A stretch of 32,444 nt of DNA. It comes from Deltaproteobacteria bacterium. Its GTDB lineage: Bacteria; Desulfobacterota; Desulfobacteria; Desulfobacterales; Desulfatirhabdiaceae. The stretch is taken from contig JAJYBO010000002.1 of the NCBI GenBank assembly GCA_021778975.1, positions 1 to 32,444 on the forward strand. Reading direction: 5' to 3'. The position numbers and the translations under genes were made by a program. The notes below the pieces were generated by a model. The model saw nothing but the letters and a program-made list of their open reading frames with translations, was not told where the DNA came from and ran no database searches. Of the stretch, positions 1 to 8,708 are shown one piece after another. Position 1 is the stretch's first letter, and every line of letters begins with the position of its first letter.

Positions 1-848
1 GTAGAAGAAGTCGTGGTGGTTGTTGTGGTGGATGTAGAGGTTGTTGAACTGGTTGATGTTGTTGATGATGGTAGCGACAACGTGGTGCTGGTGGAAAACT
101 GCACCGTCGTGGAAGGTGATCCACTGTCGCCTTCTGTGGTTGTGGTGACGGTCTGACTCGAAGACAATGGTTGTTGCTGGCCGGGTAATGGGATAAACGC
201 CTGCTGGACAAATTCTCTTCGTTCTTCTGGCGTGATGAAATGCGGCGGGAGTGGCGGATTGTTACCGGATACCTGCGTAACCATATCGGGCGTCAGAATG
301 ACATATCTTTCTTTAACCGCCTGATTGTACAATTCAACTGCATTTTCGAGACAAAACACATAGACTTCAGTTGGCGATTTGACCCATACAATGAAATCCG
401 TACCACGAGTTCCAACCACTGCCGTTTGCGTCTGCACCCTGAAACGTTGATCTTTAAAGCCCTGCAAGGCTTTTGCAATGAAACGCGCCTTTCCAATGAG
501 CAACGAAAACAGGCTGGAACGCCTCTTTTCTTCGGGGTGATACAGATATTCCGTAATTTCAAGCGTCGTGTTAGACGTGAGCCGGACATGGCTGCCATCT
601 GTAAAAACGATTTCCGCAATACCATCGGCTTCCGTATGCCATTTGTCATGCAAAAATACGGGATCGCCCATTTTCGCGGTTTCTTTCTGACCGTCTCTTT
701 CAACCTGTACAACACCGGAAAGCGCGCCGATCTCTCCGACAGATTCACCTGCCCATACCGGTCCATAAGACGCCACCACCAGAAGGGATGTTACCAGCGT
801 CATTAAAAATCCAGAATATTTTTTCAGAAAGTGTATGTCAGATAGCAT
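1..848 (-). CDS. FecR-domain exported protein with Ser/Thr-rich tail (C-terminus off window)
   Basis: The frame is open from the left edge to an ATG at 848. The N-terminus (MLSDIHFLKKYSGFLMTLVT) has a KK pair and a hydrophobic stretch ending near VWA, so it looks like a signal peptide; a second ATG at 803 is possible. The middle reads as a FecR domain: a G-x-V-x-V-x-R-D-G-Q start, a 'GSHVRLTSNTTLEI' segment and GTRGTDFIVW near residue 150, the family's characteristic motif. The last visible 60 residues are almost only Thr and Ser, a low-complexity linker that continues off the window. In this family such periplasmic proteins are not necessarily iron-sensor regulators; many are standalone envelope proteins. 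The start overlaps the end of the upstream TPR/beta-barrel gene by about 25 bp, suggesting translational coupling. The total length is unknown because of the edge. Confidence 0.8.
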   Translation of the reverse strand, partial: MLSDIHFLKKYSGFLMTLVTSLLVVASYGPVWAGESVGEIGALSGVVQVERDGQKETAKMGDPVFLHDKWHTEADGIAEIVFTDGSHVRLTSNTTLEITEYLYHPEEKRRSSLFSLLIGKARFIAKALQGFKDQRFRVQTQTAVVGTRGTDFIVWVKSPTEVYVFCLENAVELYNQAVKERYVILTPDMVTQVSGNNPPLPPHFITPEERREFVQQAFIPLPGQQQPLSSSQTVTTTTEGDSGSPSTTVQFSTSTTLSLPSSTTSTSSTTSTSTTTTTTTSS

Positions 849-2464
849 GCCGTCAATGCCTTGTTAAATGCGTATGGGTCGTAGTTGTATTGATTGATGA
901 TATTGGAAGTGTTCCATATCGGCTGAACCATAAGATTTAAATACAGCCCGCCATACAGATGCCCGAAAACCGCAAACATAAGGCTTTTTTGTTCATCAGT
1001 TCTGTCTGTAGTGGTGCTAATCATGAGATCATGCTGAAAAAACTTCCAATTGTAACGACCTGAAATATCCATAAACCAGCCATCAAACCACAATGGATAT
1101 TGAATTCCCAAAAGGACTTCATGCGTTGTGATATTGCCGCGTCCATCCGCGCCAATAACGTCAAGATCGGTCTCGTATTGGGCGCGAATATGTGATTTGA
1201 TATTAGGAAACATCTTCTTTTCACACAATATTAATTGATAATGCGTGTCATAGGGTGTCTGATTCTGATAAATTTTCCATTCCATCGCTCCGAAAACGCT
1301 GGACTGCCAGTTATCAGGATGGTCCATCAAAAATCTTGGTAGTATCGAATGAACCCCTACCGTAGATTTTCCGTTGACCCAGTAATGGGCGTAAGCATAT
1401 TCCAGGCCAGCGTGAAGCGGTGATCTGTCCCACACAAATTGAAGTGACGGTCTGGAACCTACCAGATTGAGATCGGTGTTGTGAATATAATTGGTTTGAT
1501 AATGGTTGTACACACCCCAGAGGGACCAGGAATCCTTTCTTAATAGTCGGTACTTTCCTGTTAAGGAAAAGATGGAAGATGTATCCTCCGCATTACGTAC
1601 CCCGCCTGTGTAAGGATTGACACCGACATTTTCGAGAGGGTTCTGAAACACATTGTTATCCTGCTGAACCCCGATGGTTGCTGAAAGATACCAGGGCTTA
1701 TCGGCCTTTTGGGTTTCGTTGATACTGTCCAGAAGCTGGCGGGCGGCGGTCATTTTCTCGGGGGGCAAATTCATGGCCAGGACATTCTGAAGCATCTGTT
1801 TGGCTTCGGACGCGTTGTTCGATTGAAACAGCGTCAATGCCTGAAGCATTTCGGCATCCGCCTTCAGTTCTGGTTTTTTGATTGCAGCCTGCTTGAAATG
1901 TCTGGCCGCTTTGTCAAACTGTTTTTGTTTCAGGCAGATGTCGCCCATCTCCATCTCTGAGCGGCCGGGATCTAAAGAATATGCTTTTTGAAGCATTTCC
2001 ATGGCATTTTCAGTTTCATTTTTCTGAAGGTACAGAGCGGAGAGGTCAAAAAAGGCTTTCTGGAAAGAAACGGAATCGGCGCGTGTCAGGGCGAGAAAGA
2101 TCGCTTCCGCTTCATCTAATTTGGACATTTTGAAATATGCGATACCCAGCAGATATTGATAATTGAGATTGCTGGGATCTTCGGCAACCGCCTGCTGGCT
2201 GAAACCAAGGGCGCCCGGATAGTCACTGCGATTAAGGGCGTTTTGGGCATTCACGAAAGCAGATGCCCCTCCTGTAACGGTAGCGCTGGGAGATGCCGTT
2301 GCAAGAACTCTTATCGGCTTCAGTGATATGGGTTTTTGGCTATCGGAGCCTGGCGGAGCGTCCGACGAAAGAGCGGAACAGGGATAACTGACCCAACAAC
2401 ACAGGAGAATGCTTACCAGAAAGCAATATTGCCGAATCAGCTTCATCTTCATGAACAACCTCAT
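824..2464 (-). CDS. TPR-repeat outer-membrane beta-barrel protein
   Basis: This 546-residue protein begins with a signal peptide (hydrophobic stretch CFLVSILLCCWVSYPCSA). Residues of about 70-250 form tandem TPR units such as ANFLLG-like 'YLLGIAYFKMSKLDEAEAIF' and 'AARHFKQAAIKKPEL'. The C-terminal 290 residues are rich in alternating aromatic and polar strands and end in LTYTF, a terminal Phe typical of outer-membrane barrels. The architecture resembles TPR-plus-porin proteins of the surface-lipoprotein-assembly-modifier type, but the exact family is not certain. ATGs at 2464 and 2452 are both possible; the second has GAGG about seven bases upstream and may be the real start. It is the first gene of a two-gene unit with the FecR-domain protein, so the pair may form an envelope complex (inference). 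Confidence 0.75.
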   Translation of the reverse strand: MRLFMKMKLIRQYCFLVSILLCCWVSYPCSALSSDAPPGSDSQKPISLKPIRVLATASPSATVTGGASAFVNAQNALNRSDYPGALGFSQQAVAEDPSNLNYQYLLGIAYFKMSKLDEAEAIFLALTRADSVSFQKAFFDLSALYLQKNETENAMEMLQKAYSLDPGRSEMEMGDICLKQKQFDKAARHFKQAAIKKPELKADAEMLQALTLFQSNNASEAKQMLQNVLAMNLPPEKMTAARQLLDSINETQKADKPWYLSATIGVQQDNNVFQNPLENVGVNPYTGGVRNAEDTSSIFSLTGKYRLLRKDSWSLWGVYNHYQTNYIHNTDLNLVGSRPSLQFVWDRSPLHAGLEYAYAHYWVNGKSTVGVHSILPRFLMDHPDNWQSSVFGAMEWKIYQNQTPYDTHYQLILCEKKMFPNIKSHIRAQYETDLDVIGADGRGNITTHEVLLGIQYPLWFDGWFMDISGRYNWKFFQHDLMISTTTDRTDEQKSLMFAVFGHLYGGLYLNLMVQPIWNTSNIINQYNYDPYAFNKALTACYLTYTF

Positions 2465-2553
2465 GAAAGGGGGAAAAGAGAAGGAAATGTTCTACACTGG
2501 GTTTTCCATATCCATGTTTTGACGAATTGTCAAGAAACTTTGACGAATTTCTG

Positions 2554-2635
2554 AAAATTGACGCTATGGTACGCCGCAACGACGAAGGATGCAGCGCAAC
2601 GCCGCATGCGGACATTTTACGAACCCGTCAAAATT
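2554..2635 (+). repeat. Half-length copy (A) of dispersed 151-bp element, with 6-bp direct repeats
   Basis: Bases 2560-2629 match the right half of the element seen in full at 13487-13637, from the central TATGGTACGCC to the terminal CGTC. Only five bases of the left terminus (GACGC) are retained. AAAATT occurs on both sides (2554-2559 and 2630-2635), consistent with a target-site duplication. The right-hand duplication overlaps the moaA stop codon (2634-2636), so the insertion lies directly behind the gene without altering its coding sequence. The copy is more diverged than the others (GCATGCGGACATTTTACG against GCATCCGGACTTTTTACG). Confidence 0.75.
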
Positions 2636-3620
2636 ATCCGCCGATAGAGAACATCCGTCCCGTGACATCTGCAGGGGTGTCGGTATTCAATGTATGGTGT
2701 CTGCCTTTGGTTCTGGCCGCCTTCAAAAAAATATCCGACAGCGCTGCATCCGATGCGCCGGCGCGCAGTGCTGTCCGGATGTCTTCCTGATGATCGGACA
2801 GCAGACAGGAGCGAATCTGACCGCTTGCGGTCAGTCGGAGGCGATTGCAGGTATTGCAGAAATGATGGCTCATGGCGCTGATAAATCCGATTTCACCGAC
2901 AGCGCCATCAAATTTGAAACGTTCGGCAGGCCCGTCGCTGGAGTGATGTCCGACGGGCATCAGATTGCCGATACGCTTCGCGAATCGCTCTTGAATTTCG
3001 GGCGTATAAAGCGGTGCTGACGTCTGTTCTCCGGAAACACCGACAGGCATGTATTCGATAAAACGAAAATGAAATGGATAGTGGAAAGACAATCGAGCGA
3101 TATCTTCCAGCTCGTCATCATTGACGCCCCGGAGCGCCACTGTGTTGATTTTGATGGGGGATAACCCGGAGTGAAAGGCTTCCTGAATGCCTTCCCAGAC
3201 CTGATCGAAGGCGTTGACGCCGGTAATCCGCCGGAACCTGTCCGGCTTCAGGGTATCGAGACTGATGTTGATACGCCGCAACCCTGCTTTTATCAGAGAT
3301 GGAATATGCGTTTTCAGAAAAACGCCGTTGGTCGTCAACGCCATATCCTGAATGCCGGAAATCTGGCGGAGTTTATGCAAAAAATCATCAATATTTTTTC
3401 TGATGAGCGGTTCTCCGCCAGTGATCCGCACCTTGGTGACGCCCAGATCTACGGCGATGCGTGTCAGGTGGAGAATCTCTTCATAGCTCAAAATATCCTG
3501 ATGGGACAGCCTGGGAAAAGGGTCGCCAGGGGAGCAGTAAAGGCACCTGAGATTACAGCGATCCGTGATGGAAATTCTCAGGTATGTCAGATTTCGGTCA
3601 TAGGTGTCTGTCAGTTTCAT
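2634..3620 (-). CDS. moaA: GTP 3',8-cyclase MoaA (molybdenum cofactor synthesis)
   Basis: MoaA is a radical-SAM enzyme that, with MoaC, turns GTP into cyclic pyranopterin monophosphate, the first step of molybdenum cofactor synthesis. The N-terminal cluster motif is CNLRCLYC (CX3CX2C), followed by ITGGEPLIR. The C-terminal second Fe-S motif is FCNTCNRLRLT...SC (CX2CX13C). The protein ends in GG, as MoaA proteins do. I start it at the ATG at 3620 (MKLTDTYDRNLTYLRIS), giving 328 residues, the usual length; a longer in-frame extension to 3713 overlaps the upstream gene and has no family resemblance. It lies 16 bp behind the cobA/hemD fusion as the last gene of the selA operon. No moaC, moaB or moaE gene is in the window. 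Confidence 0.93.
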   Translation of the reverse strand: MKLTDTYDRNLTYLRISITDRCNLRCLYCSPGDPFPRLSHQDILSYEEILHLTRIAVDLGVTKVRITGGEPLIRKNIDDFLHKLRQISGIQDMALTTNGVFLKTHIPSLIKAGLRRINISLDTLKPDRFRRITGVNAFDQVWEGIQEAFHSGLSPIKINTVALRGVNDDELEDIARLSFHYPFHFRFIEYMPVGVSGEQTSAPLYTPEIQERFAKRIGNLMPVGHHSSDGPAERFKFDGAVGEIGFISAMSHHFCNTCNRLRLTASGQIRSCLLSDHQEDIRTALRAGASDAALSDIFLKAARTKGRHHTLNTDTPADVTGRMFSIGG

Positions 3621-3636
3621 AGAGTTCTGTGCCGCA

Positions 3637-5166
3637 TCATTTTCGGCTGAAATATTCCAGCACCGCGTCGCACAGACCGGGTATTGTAAATGTCCGGGCC
3701 GTGATCTGAACATCTATCCCCAGTGACGTCGCCGTTTCGGTGGTGATAGGGCCGATACTGGCCAGCGTTACATGCTGTAACAATGCAGCAGCCTTTCCTT
3801 CTGGAAGCAGGGATACGAAATTCTTCACTGTGGAGGAACTGGTGAATGTCACCACATCTACTTCCCGGTTTTCTAGAAGCGCAACGAGGTGGTCCGCATG
3901 ATCTCGAACGCATTGCGTGTGATAGATTGCAATGTCATCCACAACGGCCCCCATTCGGGCCAGTTCATCCGGAAGCACGGTTCGGGCTTCTTTCGCACGG
4001 GGCAGCAGGATTTTCTTGCCTGCAACAGCTTCAGATTTGAAGGCATCTACAACGGACTCCGCACGATAGGTGTCCGGAACGATATCGCTGCACAGCCCGT
4101 ATCGTTTCAATTGCTCAGCGGTTGCCGGGCCGATGGCGGCGGTGCGCAAATGTCCAAGCGCACGGACATCCCGGCCTTTCGCAAAAAGGCGTTCAAAGAA
4201 AAATCGAACACCGTTCACACTGGTGAAGACCACCCAGTCATAAGTGCTGATCCGCTCGATAGCCGCGTTCAGCGCGTCGGTGTTTTCAGACGGGGTTATC
4301 CGAATGGTGGGAAACTCCAGACAATTGGCCCCCCGTTCGGACAGAATCTGGACCAGATCGCTGGCCTGCTCGCGGGCGCGGGTCACGATAATGGTTTTAC
4401 CGAAAAGCGGACGGTTTTCAAACCATTTCAGGTGGTCGCGCAGTGTCACTACCTTGCCAACGACAATAACGGCAGGGGAGGTGAGTCCGGCTTCCGCAAC
4501 GCGGGTTTCGATGGTTTCCAGCGTTCCGACAACGGTCTTCTGGCGATAGGTGGTTCCCCATTGAATCAGAGCGATGGGGGTTCCGGAAGACTTTCCGTGC
4601 TGTATCAATTGCCGAACAATGTGCGGAAGGTTTTTGACGCCCATCAGAAACACGATCGTCCCGATGCCGGTGGCCAGCGATTGCCAGTTGATGTTGGATT
4701 CATTTTTGGTGGGGTCTTCATGACCTGTCACCAGCGCCAGCGTTGATGTGAAATTGCGATGGGTCAGCGGAATGCCGGCGTACGCCGGCGCCGCAATGGC
4801 GGATGTAACGCCGGGGATAATTTCAAACGGAATGCCTTCATGCAGCAGCACTTCGGCTTCCTCTCCGCCTCTTCCGAAAATGAAGGGGTCGCCGCCTTTA
4901 AGTCGCGCCACCTTATTGCCTTTGCTGGCTTTTTCGACGATCAGCGCATTTATTTTATCCTGAGACAGGGTATGATCCGCGCCTTTTTTCCCTACATAAA
5001 TGACTTCCGCATGGGCCGGGGCGGACGCCAGAAGCGATGGCGCCGCCAGATAGTCGTAGATCACCACATCTGCATTCCGGATGCAGTCAAGCCCCTTGAC
5101 GGTAATTAGCCCCGGATCTCCGGGGCCTGCGCCGATCAGATACACCTTGCCGGTTGATGGGTTCAT
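3637..5166 (-). CDS. cobA-hemD: Fused uroporphyrinogen-III C-methyltransferase / uroporphyrinogen-III synthase
   Basis: The N-terminal half (about residues 1-240) is a SAM-dependent uroporphyrinogen-III methyltransferase: GAGPGDPGLITVKG, the VARLKGGDPFIFGRGGEE motif and PGVTSAIAAPAYAGIPLTHR. It makes precorrin-2 for siroheme and cobalamin. From about residue 250 the sequence becomes a HemD-type uroporphyrinogen-III synthase (GKTIIVTRAREQASDLVQIL..., VVFTSVNGVRFFFERL, VVTFTSSSTVKNF), which cyclises hydroxymethylbilane. The fusion is common in anaerobic bacteria. I choose the ATG at 5166 (MNPSTGKVYLIGAG), with AAGAGA upstream; an in-frame ATG at 5214 adds 16 unconserved residues. It follows hemC directly, so consecutive reactions (hydroxymethylbilane, uroporphyrinogen III, precorrin-2) are encoded side by side. 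Confidence 0.93.
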   Translation of the reverse strand: MNPSTGKVYLIGAGPGDPGLITVKGLDCIRNADVVIYDYLAAPSLLASAPAHAEVIYVGKKGADHTLSQDKINALIVEKASKGNKVARLKGGDPFIFGRGGEEAEVLLHEGIPFEIIPGVTSAIAAPAYAGIPLTHRNFTSTLALVTGHEDPTKNESNINWQSLATGIGTIVFLMGVKNLPHIVRQLIQHGKSSGTPIALIQWGTTYRQKTVVGTLETIETRVAEAGLTSPAVIVVGKVVTLRDHLKWFENRPLFGKTIIVTRAREQASDLVQILSERGANCLEFPTIRITPSENTDALNAAIERISTYDWVVFTSVNGVRFFFERLFAKGRDVRALGHLRTAAIGPATAEQLKRYGLCSDIVPDTYRAESVVDAFKSEAVAGKKILLPRAKEARTVLPDELARMGAVVDDIAIYHTQCVRDHADHLVALLENREVDVVTFTSSSTVKNFVSLLPEGKAAALLQHVTLASIGPITTETATSLGIDVQITARTFTIPGLCDAVLEYFSRK

Positions 5167-5227
5167 AAATTGTCTCTTAATAGCCTGTTGCACACTGTAA
5201 TTTAGGTATATCATCCAAAGCCGATGT

Positions 5228-6166
5228 TCAGGAAACCGACGACGTCAACAGTTCATCGAGCAGTTTGTCGGCGCCTTCAGACAGCAGCGTTTCCGCCAGC
5301 CAGACACCCAGAGCTTCTGATGTGTCCGGAGTTCCGGTAGCGACTTTTTTGAATATGACGGCGCCGTCCAAAGACGCCACCACCCCTTGCAAGGTCATGA
5401 CATTGCCATCTATTTTTCCGAAAGCCGCAATGGGGGTCTGACACCCCCCTTGCAACCGATATAAAAAAGCCCGTTCTCCCAATACCACCGCGCGGGTTTG
5501 GGGATGATCCATTTCAGCCGCTACCGCCGCGGCCTCCGGGTCGTCACTGCGAATCTCGATACACAGCGCCCCCTGCCCTGCAGCAGGCAGCAGCAGGGTT
5601 TCATCGAGGAATTCCGTGATACGGGAATTAAAACCCAGACGGATAACCCCCGCTGCGGCCAAAATAATGGCGTCCATGTCCGAATCCTCTAATTTTTTGA
5701 GGCGGGTGTCTAAATTGCCGCGTAACGAAACGATCTCGATATCCGGCCGGATATGGCGGATCTGAGCGGCCCTTCGCAAGCTGCTGGTGCCGATACGGGC
5801 GCCGACCTTCAAATCACGCAGCGGAATGCGGTCGCGGGATATCAACACATCCTGCGGGTTTTCACGTTTGGGGATTGCGGCGATACAAAGCCCTTGCGGG
5901 ATGTCTCCGGGCATGTCTTTCATGCTGTGAACCGCCATGTCAATGCTTCCGGCAAGAAGAGCTTCCTCGATTTCCTTGACGAACAACCCCTTGCCGCCGA
6001 CTTTTGCCAGTGGCACATCCAGAATTTTATCGCCTTTGGTTTTAATGATTTGAATCTCGACAGAAACATCCGGATGTCGGAGTTCGATGTGCCGTTTCAC
6101 CCAGTTCGCCTGCCAGAGCGCCAGTTTGCTGCCGCGGGTTCCGATGATAAGGCGCGACGATGCCAT
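5228..6166 (-). CDS. hemC: Hydroxymethylbilane synthase (porphobilinogen deaminase)
   Basis: HemC polymerises four porphobilinogens into hydroxymethylbilane. Diagnostic segments are IGTRGSKLALWQ at the N-terminus, GKGLFVKEIEEALL, the VHSMKDMP motif with the catalytic Asp, SSLRRAAQ, RGNLDTRL, LLPAAGQGALCIE and LQGGCQTPIAAF, whose Cys carries the dipyrromethane cofactor. The length from the ATG at 6166 (MASSRLIIG) is 312 residues, normal for the family; an in-frame ATG at 6202 lies inside the upstream gene. The start overlaps the stop of the zinc-ribbon gene by one base (TGATG), so translation is probably coupled. Confidence 0.95.
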   Translation of the reverse strand: MASSRLIIGTRGSKLALWQANWVKRHIELRHPDVSVEIQIIKTKGDKILDVPLAKVGGKGLFVKEIEEALLAGSIDMAVHSMKDMPGDIPQGLCIAAIPKRENPQDVLISRDRIPLRDLKVGARIGTSSLRRAAQIRHIRPDIEIVSLRGNLDTRLKKLEDSDMDAIILAAAGVIRLGFNSRITEFLDETLLLPAAGQGALCIEIRSDDPEAAAVAAEMDHPQTRAVVLGERAFLYRLQGGCQTPIAAFGKIDGNVMTLQGVVASLDGAVIFKKVATGTPDTSEALGVWLAETLLSEGADKLLDELLTSSVS

Positions 6167-6402
6167 CAGTGACCGCATCCCGCACAGCTTGATGAGCTGC
6201 ATCCGCTACAGGAAGAACCTGCCGATGCGGAAGAACTGACGGTTTCTCCGGCGCTGCCTTTGCTTACAAAACCACATGCGGACAACAGCCGGGACACTTT
6301 GGGACTGTTACAGACCGGACAGCATTCCGGTTCTTGATTTCTGAAAACCAGATATTCGAAGTCTTTCTGACACTCCTGACAGCGATACTCATAAATAGGC
6401 AT
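6166..6402 (-). CDS. FmdB-type small zinc-ribbon protein
   Basis: The 78-residue protein starts MPIYEYRCQECQKDFEYLV and has a second pair in ECCPVCNSPKV. These two CxxC pairs are the FmdB/regulatory-protein zinc ribbon, a small putative regulator domain of poorly known function. The C-terminus is a Ser/Gly/Cys-rich tail (SCSGCSSSSCAGCGH), a common feature in anaerobes that may bind metal. The ATG at 6402 is preceded by a strong AAGGAG. It sits between a TPR protein gene and hemC in the selA operon; its role there is unknown. Confidence 0.85.
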   Translation of the reverse strand: MPIYEYRCQECQKDFEYLVFRNQEPECCPVCNSPKVSRLLSACGFVSKGSAGETVSSSASAGSSCSGCSSSSCAGCGH

Positions 6403-6415
6403 AATTCGCTCCTTC

Positions 6416-7225
6416 TTATCGTTTTGCCAGCAGCTCGTCGAGCCGCTGACGATATATTTCATTTTCCGGGGCAATGTCCACGCTTTGCCTGCAAAACAGC
6501 AGAGCGATTTCCCGGCTTTCTCCGATGACATCGTACAAATGTCCGAGCATGGAAAGTGATTCCGCATCTTGAGGGTTCAACTTGACGGCGCGGGTATAAA
6601 GCGCTACCGCATCTCGAGGTTTTTCTATGGCTACATAACATGCGGCCAGCATACGCAGCGCGTTGCCGGAATTGGGCCTGTCATCGAGCGCCTTTTTCAG
6701 AAAAGGTCTGGCCTGCTGTGTTTTTCCGGATTCCAGATAAAGTTTTCCGGTCAGGAACGCCACCTCGAAAACAGTGTCATCAATATCCCATGCCTTCAGC
6801 AGATACATTAGCCCCATTTCCCGGCGATCTGTCAGCAGGCAGATCACACCGGTATTGTACAGCGCCATCATTTCTTTTGGATTCAAGGCCAGTGCAGCGT
6901 CAAATTCGGCCTCAGCGGCCTCGTACATCTTCAGAACCCCGTAACAGACCCCCAGACTGTTATGTACATTGGGATCGAACGGATTCAACGCCAGCGCTTT
7001 CTGAAAGGCTTCCGCGGCGCCGTTGACATCGCCGGACTGGTACAGTTCATCGCCGGCGATATTCAACGTAAGCGCTGACATCGGCCCATTGGCCGATGAA
7101 TAAGATTCCGCATTGCCGGTATTTCGCATGTCATCTGCAGGCGTTGAAAACATGAAAATCTGGCAGAGATTTTCAGACAGATTGTCAGCGCCGGTATCCG
7201 ATTGCGATAATGGCTTGGATGTCAT
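6416..7225 (-). CDS. Tetratricopeptide-repeat protein
   Basis: The 269-residue protein has about 50 unstructured N-terminal residues, followed by at least five TPR units, for example AGDELYQSGDVNGAAEAFQK, HNSLGVCYGVLKMYEAAEAE and AALYTRAVKLNPQ-type helices with the usual Ala/Gly/Pro spacing. No catalytic domain, signal peptide or membrane segment is visible, so it is probably a cytoplasmic protein-interaction scaffold. Its ATG overlaps the selA stop by four bases (ATGA), and it ends 13 bp before the zinc-ribbon start. Its placement behind selA suggests co-translation but does not show a function in selenocysteine synthesis. Confidence 0.85.
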   Translation of the reverse strand: MTSKPLSQSDTGADNLSENLCQIFMFSTPADDMRNTGNAESYSSANGPMSALTLNIAGDELYQSGDVNGAAEAFQKALALNPFDPNVHNSLGVCYGVLKMYEAAEAEFDAALALNPKEMMALYNTGVICLLTDRREMGLMYLLKAWDIDDTVFEVAFLTGKLYLESGKTQQARPFLKKALDDRPNSGNALRMLAACYVAIEKPRDAVALYTRAVKLNPQDAESLSMLGHLYDVIGESREIALLFCRQSVDIAPENEIYRQRLDELLAKR

Positions 7226-8664
7226 GACGGTCCTTCGTATAAAAAACCGATAACCGCATTGCGGATATCCGGAAGTTCATCATCGTTTATGGTGCGCATA
7301 TCCATCAGCAAAATATCGTTTTCAATCCGGGCGATAACGGGGGGAGACCAGCGACGAAAGAACGTTTCCATTGCATTCACGGATGCGCCTGTCACCTGAA
7401 GGCCCACACATATGGTGGGGATGTCTAAAAGCGGCAGTGACCCACCACCCGCTCTGGAAGATACGGCATGTCGGGTGATGATCAAGCGGGAATCCGTAAT
7501 TTCGGACAGAATTGCCTGAAGCCTGTCGGCGCGGTGTTGAATATCCTGAAGCGGCATGGTCAACATGCGTAATGTGGGAATGGCTTTTACCGCTTTTTCC
7601 GGTTCCCGGTACAGTCGAACCGTTGCTTCCAGGGCGGCCAGCGTCAATTTGTCAATTCGCAGCGCCCGTGTCAGCGGATTTTGTTTGATAGTGTCCAGAA
7701 TGGCTTTGCTTCCCAGAATAATCCCGGCCTGGGGGCCTCCGAGCAGCTTGTCGCCGCTGAATGTCACCACATCCGCGCCGGACGCCACGGATTCCTGAAC
7801 CGTTGGTTCGCGCATCATTCCGTATCGGGAAAAGTCAATAAACGTGCCACTGCCCAGATCTTCCATGACCGGGATGTTGTGTTCCCCGCCAAGTGCGACA
7901 AGATCGTTCAGCGATACCGATGCCGTGAATCCCATGACCCGGTAGTTGCTGGTGTGTACTTTCAAGAGCAGGCCGGTATGGTCTTGAATGGCCTGAACAT
8001 AGTCTTTCAGATGCGTGCGGTTGGTCGTCCCCACTTCTTTCAGGATCGCGCCGCTTCGGGCCATGACATCCGGAATGCGGAACGCGCCGCCGATCTCCAC
8101 CAGTTCTCCTCGGGAAACCACCACTTCACGTCCTTTGGCCAGCGTATCCAGGCACAGCAGTACGGCGGCGGCGTTGTTGTTGACCACCATAGCCGCCGGA
8201 GCGCCGGTGATTTCGCACAGGATATCCTCCACAATCCGGTACCGGGAGCCTCGCTTGCCCGTGGTCAGATCGAACTCCAGATTGGAATAGCGACCCGCCA
8301 CAGCATGGATATTCTCGATGGCTTCATCGGCCAGAAGCGATCTTCCCAGATTGGTATGGATGACAACACCTGTTGCATTGATCAGCGGCGACAGATTGAC
8401 CGACATGGCGGCAGATACATCCGCCTTGATTTTATGGATAACGATTTCATCCATGAGCGTTGGCAAAAGCGTTTTAAGCTCTGTTTCATCCCGGCTGTTC
8501 AGAATTTGGGACCGCAGCGTTTCAATGACGGTTCGCACCGATCGGATGGTGACGGCTCTGGGAATATCCTGAAAAAAATCATTTGATTTGATGACCTCCA
8601 GCATTCGATCAACGCCTGGAAGCTGGCGCAATAACCGCTGCCGGGTTTCTGAAAGTTCTGACAT
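7222..8664 (-). CDS. selA: L-seryl-tRNA(Sec) selenium transferase
   Basis: SelA is a PLP enzyme that converts seryl-tRNA(Sec) to selenocysteinyl-tRNA(Sec) using selenophosphate. The 480-residue length is typical. Recognisable parts are the N-terminal RQLPGVDRML, NATGVVIHTNLGRSLL, VVNNNAAAVLLCLDTLAKGREVVVSRGELVEIGG and DVVTFSGDKLLGGPQAGII. The Lys of this last motif (about residue 305) would form the PLP aldimine. It heads a six-gene operon ending in moaA. Neither selB, selD nor the Sec tRNA gene is in the window, though all would be needed. The presence of selA implies selenoproteins elsewhere, typically formate dehydrogenase or hydrogenase (family knowledge). Confidence 0.95.
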   Translation of the reverse strand: MSELSETRQRLLRQLPGVDRMLEVIKSNDFFQDIPRAVTIRSVRTVIETLRSQILNSRDETELKTLLPTLMDEIVIHKIKADVSAAMSVNLSPLINATGVVIHTNLGRSLLADEAIENIHAVAGRYSNLEFDLTTGKRGSRYRIVEDILCEITGAPAAMVVNNNAAAVLLCLDTLAKGREVVVSRGELVEIGGAFRIPDVMARSGAILKEVGTTNRTHLKDYVQAIQDHTGLLLKVHTSNYRVMGFTASVSLNDLVALGGEHNIPVMEDLGSGTFIDFSRYGMMREPTVQESVASGADVVTFSGDKLLGGPQAGIILGSKAILDTIKQNPLTRALRIDKLTLAALEATVRLYREPEKAVKAIPTLRMLTMPLQDIQHRADRLQAILSEITDSRLIITRHAVSSRAGGGSLPLLDIPTICVGLQVTGASVNAMETFFRRWSPPVIARIENDILLMDMRTINDDELPDIRNAVIGFLYEGPS

Positions 8665-8708
8665 GAGCGACCTTGTGTTCTTTGTGGACTTTTATTTTTC
8701 AAATGGAT

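Noticed and set aside
240..806. 188-codon plus-strand frame opposite the FecR-domain gene
   Set aside because: It is antisense to a recognisable FecR domain, shows no family features and has no ribosome-binding site; its length comes from the composition of the real gene.
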